DNA from: CAZTTG01 sp964615935 | GTDB taxonomy: Bacteria > Planctomycetota > UBA1135 > GCA-002686595 | Length of the DNA: 55,604 bases | NCBI GenBank assembly: GCA_964615935.1 | Contig: CAZTTG010000037.1 | Location: 1-55,604, forward strand | Reading direction: 5' to 3' | Shown here: positions 8,369 through 15,947 of the stretch, piece by piece | Position numbering within the stretch: position 1 is the first letter of the stretch | Layout: each line of letters starts with the position of its first letter | Notes under the pieces: model-generated | Told to the model about the DNA's origin: nothing | Seen by the model: the letters and a program-made list of their open reading frames with translations, nothing else | The model's database searches: none | Translations under genes and position numbers: made by a program

Positions 8369-11026
8369 TCAGCGTTGCACCCGACGCATGGGCCGGATGC
8401 CCACCTCGCCGGTGGCCTGCTCCCGACCGGTCCAGACCCGGGTCGCCACCCGGGCCGAGGCCGTCAGCACCCAGGCCGAGCCGCCGCGGGCCAGGGCTCC
8501 GCGGCCGCCGGGATCGAGCCGTCGGCCGTCGGCGGGATCGGTGGGGGCCTCGTAGGAGCCCTGGGGCTCCCGCGTCCACTCCCAGACGTTGCCCAGGACG
8601 TCGTGCAGTCCGAAGGCGTTGGGCTCGAGGAGCCCCACCGGCGCGTGGGCCGGCCAGCCGTCGTCCCAGGGGACCGCGGATCCGCCCTGCGCGGTCTGCA
8701 TGTCGGTCCGGGTGGCGGCGATGTCCCGCAGGTTGGCGCAGTGGCGCAGGTCCAGCGGGTCGTCGCTGAGTCCGAAGGCGCGGCTCCCTCCCGCCCGCGC
8801 GGCGTACTCCCACTGCGCCTCCGTGGGAAGCCCGAGCCCCATGCGGCCGAGCAGGGCGAGGGCCTGGTCGCGGCGGACGCGCTCGACCGGGTGGCGGAGG
8901 TCGGTGGGGATGTCGAGGTCCAGCCCGCGGTCCTGGTACTGGCTGGGGTTCTCCCAGGCGGCCCTCAGCCACTGGCCCTGGGTCATCTCGTACCTGGAGA
9001 GGAAGTAGGGCTCGCCGATCTCGACCCGGTGCACCGGCTGCTCGTCCACCTGGCCGAAGGGGTCGACGTTGGGCTCGTCGGGGTCGTCGCCCTCGAGCGG
9101 CCGACGGCATCCCATCCGAAAGGAGCCCGCCGGGATCAGGACCAGGACCAGGCCGGTCTCCTCGCCCATGAGCCAGCGCCCGTCCTCGCCTCGCGCGGGG
9201 CGATCGCCGGTGAGCGGGTGCCAGAACTCCCACAGGCCCGAGGCCGGGTCGCGCTCGAGCGGCACGAGCCCGACCTGGGGGGCGAGGACCAGGCCGCCGT
9301 AGACCGGGGCGTACTTCGCGTTGGAGATGGACCGGATGGCCCTGCGCCACTCCTCGGCGTGCCGCTCCACCGTGGAGGCCGCGGAGTCCCGGGCCTGATC
9401 CCGGCGAACGCGCAGGCGGGCCAGGGCGCCGGCCGCGGGATCCTCGGACTCGAGCGCCTCCAGGGCGGCCACCAGGTCGACCAGGAGCTCGTGGTGCCAG
9501 GAGTCCTCGAACTCCTCGAAGGCCCACTCTCCGTCCGGGGCGACCGCCGCCCGCTCGCACAGGAGCGCCAGCCGCTCCCGCAGGTAGGGGAGATGCTCGA
9601 GGATGGCGAGGAGGTCTCCCTCCAGGCGCTCGAGCTCGGCCGCGTCCTCGGGTGCCGCGAAGGGGAGCTCCTCGGCCTCCTCCAGGTAGCGCTCGAGCAG
9701 CGCCCGGTCCGACAGCCGCAGGAGGCCGTCCTCGGCGCGCCAGGCCCGCAGGAGGCTCCACAGGCTGAGGCCCAGGCCGACGGCCAGGGTCAGGAGCACC
9801 GCGGAGAGGGCGGCCACCGTCGCCCGGTGCCGCGCCACATACTTGCGCAGCCGGTAGATCCCGGTCGGCGGGCCGGCCAGGACCGGCTCGTCCGCCAGGT
9901 GGCGCTCGAGGTCGGCGGCGAGCTCGGAGACCGAGGCGTAGCGCCGCTCCGGCTCCTTCTCCAGGGTCCGGGCCAGGATCCAGTCCAGGTCTCCCCTCAG
10001 CGCGGCGGCCAGGGCGGCCGCGGTGGTTCCCCGGAGGGCCGCGGCGCGCCCGGCCCGCTCGTCTCCCGCGACCACGCGGAGGCTGGCGCGGGGAGGCGCC
10101 TCGCGGGCGATGCGCTCCCGGACGGCGGTGAAGCCGCGGGGCAGGGCGTCGCCGACGTCGAGGGGCAGCGCGCCGGTGAGCAGCTCGTAGAGCACGGCGC
10201 CCAGGGAGTAGATGTCCGAGCGCGTGTCGATGGCGGCCACCGCCTGCTCGGCCTGCTCCGGCGACATGTACTCGGGCGTTCCGATCACGGTCCCGGCCAG
10301 GGTGAGGTCGGCGCCCCCCCCGGGGGACTCCCCCATGGCCTTGGCGATGCCGAAGTCGATGACCTTGGGGGAGAAGCGGGCGTCCACCTCACCGACCAGG
10401 ACGTTCGAAGGCTTCAGGTCGCGGTGGAGGATGCCCTTGCGGTGCGCGTGGCCCACCGCCTCGCACACCTCGAGGAAGAGCTCGATCCGCTCGCGCACGG
10501 AGAGGCGCCGCTCGTCGCAGTGCTCGACCAGGGGCCGGCCCTCGACGTACTCCATGACGAAGAAGGGGCGCCCCCGATCGGTGGCGCCCGCGTCGTGGAC
10601 GCGCGCGATCCCGGGGTGGCTCATGAGGGCCAGGGCCTGCCGCTCCGCCTCGAAGCGGGCGATCACGCGGCGGGTGTCCATCCCGGGCTTGAGCACCTTG
10701 AGGGCCACGGTGCGGCGCAGGGGCTCCTCCTGCTCGGCCAGGTAGACGATGCCCATCCCCCCCTCGCCCAGGACCCGGCGCAGGCGGTAGGGGCCCACGC
10801 GCTCCGCCGAGGCCGGGCCCGCCGCGTCCGTCCGGGCCTCGGAGAGGAAGGGCGGGCGCTCCAGGAACTCGCCGGCGGCCTCGTGCGCCTCCAGGAGGGC
10901 CTGGACCTCGGCGCGCAGCTCCGGGTCGTCCGCGCTCAGCTCCTCGAGCCGGGGCCCGCGCTCGGCCAGGGGAAGCTCGATCAGGGAGAGGAAGACCTCC
11001 TTGCCGCGGGCGGTGGAGTCGCTCAT
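8369..11026 (-). CDS. membrane Ser/Thr protein kinase with C-terminal FGE-like (SUMF1) domain
   Basis: 885 aa. After an N-terminal helical region, a Hanks-type kinase domain spans about 78-400, with Gly-rich loop GEGGMG (87-92), Lys110, HRDLKPSN (201-208), DFG (224-226) and GTPEYMSPEQ. A single transmembrane segment follows near 412-435, then a linker, then a formylglycine-generating-enzyme-like domain (about 640-885) with GLPTEAQWEYAARAGG and NVWEWT. The C-terminal segment RGGSAWVLTASAR has no cysteines where active FGE carries its Cys pair, so this is probably a binding or sensor module rather than an oxidase. The start overlaps the ECF sigma gene stop by 4 nt, marking a sigma/kinase signalling pair. 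Confidence 0.9.
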   Translation of the reverse strand: MSDSTARGKEVFLSLIELPLAERGPRLEELSADDPELRAEVQALLEAHEAAGEFLERPPFLSEARTDAAGPASAERVGPYRLRRVLGEGGMGIVYLAEQEEPLRRTVALKVLKPGMDTRRVIARFEAERQALALMSHPGIARVHDAGATDRGRPFFVMEYVEGRPLVEHCDERRLSVRERIELFLEVCEAVGHAHRKGILHRDLKPSNVLVGEVDARFSPKVIDFGIAKAMGESPGGGADLTLAGTVIGTPEYMSPEQAEQAVAAIDTRSDIYSLGAVLYELLTGALPLDVGDALPRGFTAVRERIAREAPPRASLRVVAGDERAGRAAALRGTTAAALAAALRGDLDWILARTLEKEPERRYASVSELAADLERHLADEPVLAGPPTGIYRLRKYVARHRATVAALSAVLLTLAVGLGLSLWSLLRAWRAEDGLLRLSDRALLERYLEEAEELPFAAPEDAAELERLEGDLLAILEHLPYLRERLALLCERAAVAPDGEWAFEEFEDSWHHELLVDLVAALEALESEDPAAGALARLRVRRDQARDSAASTVERHAEEWRRAIRSISNAKYAPVYGGLVLAPQVGLVPLERDPASGLWEFWHPLTGDRPARGEDGRWLMGEETGLVLVLIPAGSFRMGCRRPLEGDDPDEPNVDPFGQVDEQPVHRVEIGEPYFLSRYEMTQGQWLRAAWENPSQYQDRGLDLDIPTDLRHPVERVRRDQALALLGRMGLGLPTEAQWEYAARAGGSRAFGLSDDPLDLRHCANLRDIAATRTDMQTAQGGSAVPWDDGWPAHAPVGLLEPNAFGLHDVLGNVWEWTREPQGSYEAPTDPADGRRLDPGGRGALARGGSAWVLTASARVATRVWTGREQATGEVGIRPMRRVQR

Positions 11027-11649
11027 CCGGTGCGCTCCGGTTCACCGGGGGGGGAGAGCCCGGGGTCGACGGCACCCCCGGAGTCGAGCGCCTCGCTGAG
11101 CTCCTTGTGCAGCCACGCCCGGGCCCAGGCCCAGTCGCGCTCCACGCCGGCGCGGGAGCGGGAGAGAACCCCCGCGGCCTCGCCGATGGTGAGCCCGGCG
11201 AAGTACCGCAGGCTCACGACCTCGGCGGCGCGCGGATCGGCCTGCTCGAGCCGCGCCAGGGCCTCGTCCAGCTCGACCAGGCCCTCCTCCTCGCCGAGGG
11301 CCGCCACCTCGATCCCGGTCAGGGGCACGCGCCGCAGTCCGCCGCCGTGCCGCAGGCGGTCCCGGCGCCGCGCCCGATCGACCAGGATGTTCCGCATCGC
11401 CCGCGCGGCGGCGCCGAAGAAGTGGGCCCGACTCTCCCAGCCGCCCTCCCCCCCCGAGAGCTTCAGCCAGGCCTCGTTCACCAGGGCCGTCGACTGCAGG
11501 GTCTGCCCCGGCGGCAGGGCCTCCAGCTTCCTGTCGGCCAGGGCGCGCAGCTCGGCGTACACGAACTCCCACAGCCGAGCGGCGGCGTCCTCGCCGCCCC
11601 GGTTCAGCTCCGCCAGGAGCCTCTCGAATTCGCCATCCCGTGCGCTCAC
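11023..11649 (-). CDS. ECF-type RNA polymerase sigma factor paired with kinase
   Basis: 208 aa with region 2 (about residues 5-90, including LRALADRKLE and LVNEAWLKL) and region 4 (about 130-190, PRAAEVVSLRYFAGLTIGEAAGVL with the HTH). It resembles the ECF groups common in Planctomycetota and Acidobacteriota, which are encoded next to Ser/Thr kinases. No anti-sigma factor is adjacent. Its ATGA overlap with the kinase suggests phosphorylation-linked control of sigma activity, which is inference from context. Targets are unknown. The HAF-repeat gene upstream on the same strand and the CCP gene downstream are candidates. Confidence 0.9.
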   Translation of the reverse strand: MSARDGEFERLLAELNRGGEDAAARLWEFVYAELRALADRKLEALPPGQTLQSTALVNEAWLKLSGGEGGWESRAHFFGAAARAMRNILVDRARRRDRLRHGGGLRRVPLTGIEVAALGEEEGLVELDEALARLEQADPRAAEVVSLRYFAGLTIGEAAGVLSRSRAGVERDWAWARAWLHKELSEALDSGGAVDPGLSPPGEPERTG

Positions 11650-11728
11650 GCCCGCGCGCTCCCGCCGGAGAATACCACGGGCCTCGGCGCGGAGGGCCGG
11701 TGGCCTCGGGGGGGAGCACCGGCCGCGC

Positions 11729-13225
11729 TCAGTGGCAGAAGAGGACCTCCAGGCCGTCCGAGAGGTTGAAGCCGGCGTGGCCGAAGGAGGGATCGCGGTA
11801 CCAGAGCTGGAAGTTCCAGGTCTCGCCGGCGCGGATCTGCCCGGCGGGATTGGGGGGCGCCGTGACGTCGAGGTGGAAGCTGGCGGTGCCCTGCGGGGAG
11901 GTCAGGAAGGCCGGGAGGCGGAAGATCGGCGGTGCGACGCAGAGGAAGCCGTCGCCGAAGGGCACCTGGGTCTGACCGGCGCCGTAGAAGAAGAGGGCCG
12001 GCTTGTCGGGGGGCGCTCCCTGCACGCCCAGGGAGAGAGCGTTGGCCGAGACGCTGCCGGTGCCCTTCCAGATCATCACCGCGCCGCTCCCGGCCGAATT
12101 GGGGGCGGTGCTGCAGTAGTTGACGGGGGGGACGCAGGGCCCGGGCAGGGTCACCATGAAGCCGCGGAGCTGGCCCTGGGGATTGACCCCGTAGCCCGAG
12201 ATCACCCGGCCGTCGGAGGAGATCCCGCTCGCCATCCAGAGCTGCCACTTGGGCAGCGCGATGCCGTACTCGCCCTCGAGGACCTCCTGCAGCGCCCGCA
12301 GGCCGTTGACCGGATCCCAGATGGTGGCCTTGTTGTAGTACTGCCCCGACTGGCCGTCGTGGAAGAGGTTGCTGCCCACGACCACCGAGCCGTCCCCCGA
12401 GCAGTCCTTGGCGATGGCCGCGTAGATGCCTCCGGGCAGGTAGCCGAGGCTCACCATGGAGCCTCCCACCGTGTAGTGGAAGGGGTAGATGTAGGTGGGG
12501 GTGTAGGCCACGCCCACGACCACCTGCCCGTCGTCCGAGACGCCCTCGGCCTCGCCGGCGACCTGACCGGGAAGGGAGTCGCCCAGGAGCTGGACACCGG
12601 TGGCCGCGGTCCAGCGGACGGGCCACCAGTCGCTCCCCCAGTCGGCGGTGCCCACGATCACGTCCCCGGCGGGATTGATCGCCACGGCCCGGCCGCAGCC
12701 CGAGCTGTAGGGCAGGCCGCCCAGGGCTTCGATCGCCCCCGCGCCGTCCCATCGCACGATCTGCTGTCCCGCCTGGTCGTAGGCGAAGCCCACCGCCCAG
12801 GTGCCGTCCCCGCTGACGTCGAGGGCCAGCGAGCGGAAGGCCCCGCCCGCGAGGTCGCCCAGGCCCACCATTCCGGTGTGCGAGCTCCAGCGGAAGGCCT
12901 CCTCGCCGCTGGCCGAGTCGGACCCGCCCACGACGACGCTCCCGTCGCAGGAGAGGCCCGTGGCGTGGCTGTGGTCCGGCCCGCCCGGAAGGTCGCCGAG
13001 GTCCTCGAGGGGGCCGGTCCCCAGCCAGCGCACCGCGTGGATCGTGCTCCCGCCCCCGGCGGTGGCCTCCCCGACGCCGCCGGCTCCGCCGCAGGCCGAG
13101 GCCCACAGGCGGCTGCCGTTCTCGCCGGGCAGGCTGCCGACGTCCTGGAAGGTGGCCTGCGCGGCCACCGGGAGTCCCAGGGCCAGCAGGAGGAGTGCGG
13201 GGGAGATGCGCGGAAGGAGTCCCAT
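11729..13225 (-). CDS. secreted HAF-repeat beta-propeller-like protein
   Basis: 498 aa. The ATG at 13225 gives a signal peptide (MGLLPRISPALLLLALGLPVAAQA). Repeats of the type LGDLPGG---A---S-DGSVVVG---AFRW run through about residues 28-360; these are HAF-type extracellular repeats (five or six copies). The C-terminal ~135 residues start near NYCSTAPNSAGSGA and contain FFYGAGQTQVPFGDG and NFQLWYRDPSFGHAGFNLSDGL. I recall this as a recurrent C-terminal module in secreted proteins of planctomycetes, where it may act in sorting or surface attachment. Role unknown. Same strand as the downstream ECF sigma gene, 79 nt away. Confidence 0.8.
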   Translation of the reverse strand: MGLLPRISPALLLLALGLPVAAQATFQDVGSLPGENGSRLWASACGGAGGVGEATAGGGSTIHAVRWLGTGPLEDLGDLPGGPDHSHATGLSCDGSVVVGGSDSASGEEAFRWSSHTGMVGLGDLAGGAFRSLALDVSGDGTWAVGFAYDQAGQQIVRWDGAGAIEALGGLPYSSGCGRAVAINPAGDVIVGTADWGSDWWPVRWTAATGVQLLGDSLPGQVAGEAEGVSDDGQVVVGVAYTPTYIYPFHYTVGGSMVSLGYLPGGIYAAIAKDCSGDGSVVVGSNLFHDGQSGQYYNKATIWDPVNGLRALQEVLEGEYGIALPKWQLWMASGISSDGRVISGYGVNPQGQLRGFMVTLPGPCVPPVNYCSTAPNSAGSGAVMIWKGTGSVSANALSLGVQGAPPDKPALFFYGAGQTQVPFGDGFLCVAPPIFRLPAFLTSPQGTASFHLDVTAPPNPAGQIRAGETWNFQLWYRDPSFGHAGFNLSDGLEVLFCH

Positions 13226-13380
13226 GGTCGGAGCCTCGAGGTGGGGGGGCTGCTGCGTCGTTCCGGCCGGGTTCGGCCGGCTCGACCCCCATCCGACGAA
13301 CGCGGCCGGATCTCCTCGGCAATTGCAGAATTCTACCCCGCGGACGGCTCCCCGGCGGCTCCTGGGGGCTCTCGGCGCGC

Positions 13381-13408
13381 TTGACGCCCCTTCCGGAGCC
13401 CTTATAGG
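13381..13408 (+). promoter_or_regulatory. candidate promoter for the 13516-15920 operon
   Basis: TTGACG (13381-13386), a 16-nt spacer, then TATAGG (13403-13408). It lies 108 nt upstream of the ATG at 13516 in the intergenic region that divides it from the minus-strand HAF-repeat gene. The match to a sigma-70 promoter is good for such GC-rich DNA. Confidence 0.45.
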
Positions 13409-13515
13409 ATCGCCCGCCCGGCGGGGGGGCGGTCCGGGATCCAGCCGGGGGCGCGTGAGCGGGGCGGCCAGCCACGAGGGGCCGGGCGGTCCCACCGGGA
13501 CGGAGGAGCTCAGCC

Positions 13516-14625
13516 ATGGTCGAATCCACCACACGCGAGCGGGGCACGGCGGGGCACCGCGTCCTGGTCCTGATCCTCAGCGGCCTGCTGACCCTGCTGC
13601 TGGTCTGGCTGCTCGGCTACGTGCTCCGGGACATCGGCTCCATCGAGGGACCCGCCTTCTCGGAGCTCGAGCGCGCGCACGTCTCGGCCGCGGACGTCGA
13701 GCGGCTCTCCGAGATGCGCCAGTCGCTGGGCGCGACCCGCGCCCAGATGGAGAACCTCCAGGGGGAACAGCGCATCCTGGACGTGAGCGCGCAGAACTCG
13801 CGGACCACCATGGACCAGCTCATGGCCCTCCACCGGCTCGGCCTGGAGAAGGGCCTGACGCCGTCGGCCGAGGAGCAGGCCGCCCTGGCGGAGAGCCAGC
13901 GCCTCTTCCTCGAGGACCAGTCCAGGTTCCAGGAGGCCAGCCGCTCCATCGCCGAGCTGAACGGCCGCCGGCAGGAGCTGGAGGCGCAGATCGGCCGCCT
14001 GGAGGAGAGCCTCGAGGAGCAGCGCGCTCCCGCGCGGCTCGCGTACTCGGAAGAGCGACGCGCCCACGAGTTCAGGATCGCCTCGTTCAAGCTGGCCTTC
14101 CTCCTGCCGATCTTCCTCCTGAGCGCCTGGCTGACGATCCGCAAGCGGACCAGCCCCTACCGGCCCATCGTGCACGCCGCCCTGGTCGCCACCTCCTGGA
14201 AGGTGGGCGTGGTGATGCACGATCACTTCCCGGCCGAGTTCTTCAGGTACATCGCCATCGCCGCCGGCATCCTGATCGTGCTGGCCGGGCTGGTGAGCCT
14301 GATCCGCCGGGTCGCCTCGCCGCGGCCGGACTGGCTGCTCAAGCAGTACCGCGAGGCCTACCGCCAGCACCGCTGCCCGGTCTGCTCCGATCCCATCCAG
14401 CGCGGCCCGCTGCGGCACGCCCGGTGGACGCGCAGGGGGCCCGTGGGGGCCCTGCCGGGGTCCGCCGGCGCGAGCGCCGAGCCGGAGAAGCCCTACACCT
14501 GCCCGGCCTGCGGCGCGCGCCTGTTCGAGGAGTGCGAGCGCTGCCACGCCACCCGCCACTCCATGCTGCCCTACTGCGAGGCCTGCGGGGGCGAGAAGGC
14601 GGCGCCGGCCTCCGCCGGGCCATGA
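13516..14625 (+). CDS. membrane coiled-coil protein with C-terminal zinc ribbons
   Basis: 369 aa, family not recognised. A transmembrane helix at about 17-38 is followed by a long predicted coiled coil (about 48-180, rich in Glu/Gln/Leu heptads), then further hydrophobic segments near 192-208 and 217-262. The C-terminal cytosolic tail has four CxxC pairs (CPVC, CPAC, CERC, CEAC), enough for two zinc ribbons. The GGAGGAG-like sequence just upstream of the ATG (13503-13509) supports the start. The stop overlaps the next start (ATGA, 14622-14625), so the two proteins are probably made together. A membrane scaffold or sensor is a reasonable guess only. Confidence 0.65.
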   Translation: MVESTTRERGTAGHRVLVLILSGLLTLLLVWLLGYVLRDIGSIEGPAFSELERAHVSAADVERLSEMRQSLGATRAQMENLQGEQRILDVSAQNSRTTMDQLMALHRLGLEKGLTPSAEEQAALAESQRLFLEDQSRFQEASRSIAELNGRRQELEAQIGRLEESLEEQRAPARLAYSEERRAHEFRIASFKLAFLLPIFLLSAWLTIRKRTSPYRPIVHAALVATSWKVGVVMHDHFPAEFFRYIAIAAGILIVLAGLVSLIRRVASPRPDWLLKQYREAYRQHRCPVCSDPIQRGPLRHARWTRRGPVGALPGSAGASAEPEKPYTCPACGARLFEECERCHATRHSMLPYCEACGGEKAAPASAGP

Positions 14626-15920
14626 TCCGGCGAACCCTCGCGGGGGGCCTCCTCCTGCTCCTGCCCGTCCACCCGGACCCGGCGCACGACGTGGGCAACC
14701 GGCCCGAGATCGATCTGCTCTTCGAGATCGAGGATTCGGCCCTGCGCTACACGGCCTACCTGCCGGTCTCGCTGCTCTGCCAGGAGGTCTTCCACTGCGA
14801 GCGCTACGACCAGTTCGTGTGGATCGCCGAGGGCGAGCGGGGGCGCTTCGCCAGCGAGATCGTCCGCTGGTTCGCGGAGCGGCACCCGGTGCGGGTGGAC
14901 CGGGTGGCCGTCCAGCCGATCTTCTCGGGGAGCGAGATCATCCCGCTGCCGGCGAACGTCAACCTGGGCGGGCAGCAGCTCCAGGACGACGACTACCGGC
15001 AGGTGGCCGCCTGCGAGATCCGCCTGTGGTACCCGTTGCCGGCCGCCCCTCGCCAGATCTCGATGGTGTGGACCTCCTACCAGAGCGTCCCGACTCCACC
15101 CGGGGCCGAGCCGGGGGCCCCGCCGCCCGACGCGCTCCAGCCGGCCACCGGCACCGTCGTCTGGCGGGACCGGATGAGGATCCTGCAGTTCTCGCCCGAC
15201 GAGCCGGAGTACGTCTGGCACGGCCCCGGCTCGGCCTCGGCGCCCGAGCACCTCCTCGCCGGCACCGCAGCGGAGCCGCCTCGGGCGAGCTGGCGGCTGC
15301 CGGTGCCGTCCCTCCTGGCCCTCCTCATCGGGCTCGTCGCGGCCTGGCGGACGAGGACCCGCGGCGCGCTGCGCTCCCTGGCGGCCCTCGGGGTGGGGGC
15401 GCTCGCGGCCGGGGCGTGCTGGGGGGTGGGCCGCGTCTCCGTGCCCGCGCCCTGGCCGCGCGGGATCGCCCGTCCACAGCGGGCCGAGGCGATCGAGATC
15501 TTCCGCACGGTGCACGCCAACATCTACCGGGCCTTCGACTACGTCGACGAGGGCGACGTGTACGACACCCTGGCCCGCAGCGTGGACGGCCCCCTGCTGG
15601 AGCGCACCTTCGATGCCGTCTACCAGGGGCTGATCCTGCACGAGGAGGGGGGCGCGATCAGCCGCGTCGAGCGGGTGGAGCCCCTGGAGGTGGCGGTCCG
15701 CGAGGACTGGGTCCCTCCGCCTGGCGAGCCCGCCGCCTTCCAGGTCGAGAGCCGCTGGCGCGTGCACGGCATCGTCAAGCACTGGGGTCACGTGCACCGG
15801 CGCGTCAACCAGTACGCCGCCCGCTACGCCCTGGCCCCCCGCGGCGGGCAGTGGCGCATCGTGCAGAGCGAGTTCCTGGAGCAGCTCCGGGTCGAGGGGG
15901 AGGCCGCCGGGGGCCGTTGA
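14622..15920 (+). CDS. exported/membrane protein of unknown function
   Basis: 432 aa. An N-terminal signal peptide (MIRRTLAGGLLLLLPVHPDP) leads into an extracytoplasmic domain (about 20-225, LLFEIEDSALRYTAYLP...). One or two transmembrane helices follow at about 227-285. The C-terminal domain (about 290-425) is rich in aromatic and charged residues and ends WRIVQSEFLEQLRVEGE; it resembles an NTF2-like alpha/beta domain in pattern only. No known family was recognised. It is translationally coupled to the zinc-ribbon membrane protein upstream, which suggests the two act together. It ends 27 nt before the convergent HzsA-related gene, with a 10-bp palindrome CGCTCGAGCG between them. Confidence 0.6.
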   Translation: MIRRTLAGGLLLLLPVHPDPAHDVGNRPEIDLLFEIEDSALRYTAYLPVSLLCQEVFHCERYDQFVWIAEGERGRFASEIVRWFAERHPVRVDRVAVQPIFSGSEIIPLPANVNLGGQQLQDDDYRQVAACEIRLWYPLPAAPRQISMVWTSYQSVPTPPGAEPGAPPPDALQPATGTVVWRDRMRILQFSPDEPEYVWHGPGSASAPEHLLAGTAAEPPRASWRLPVPSLLALLIGLVAAWRTRTRGALRSLAALGVGALAAGACWGVGRVSVPAPWPRGIARPQRAEAIEIFRTVHANIYRAFDYVDEGDVYDTLARSVDGPLLERTFDAVYQGLILHEEGGAISRVERVEPLEVAVREDWVPPPGEPAAFQVESRWRVHGIVKHWGHVHRRVNQYAARYALAPRGGQWRIVQSEFLEQLRVEGEAAGGR

Positions 15921-15947
15921 CGCTCGAGCGCGGGTCGGGCCGAGCCG

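Noticed and set aside
8306..13384. Very long open frame (1692 codons) on the plus strand opposite kinase, sigma and HAF genes
   Set aside because: It is antisense to three recognisable minus-strand genes, has no domain pattern, and such long antisense frames are expected at this GC content.
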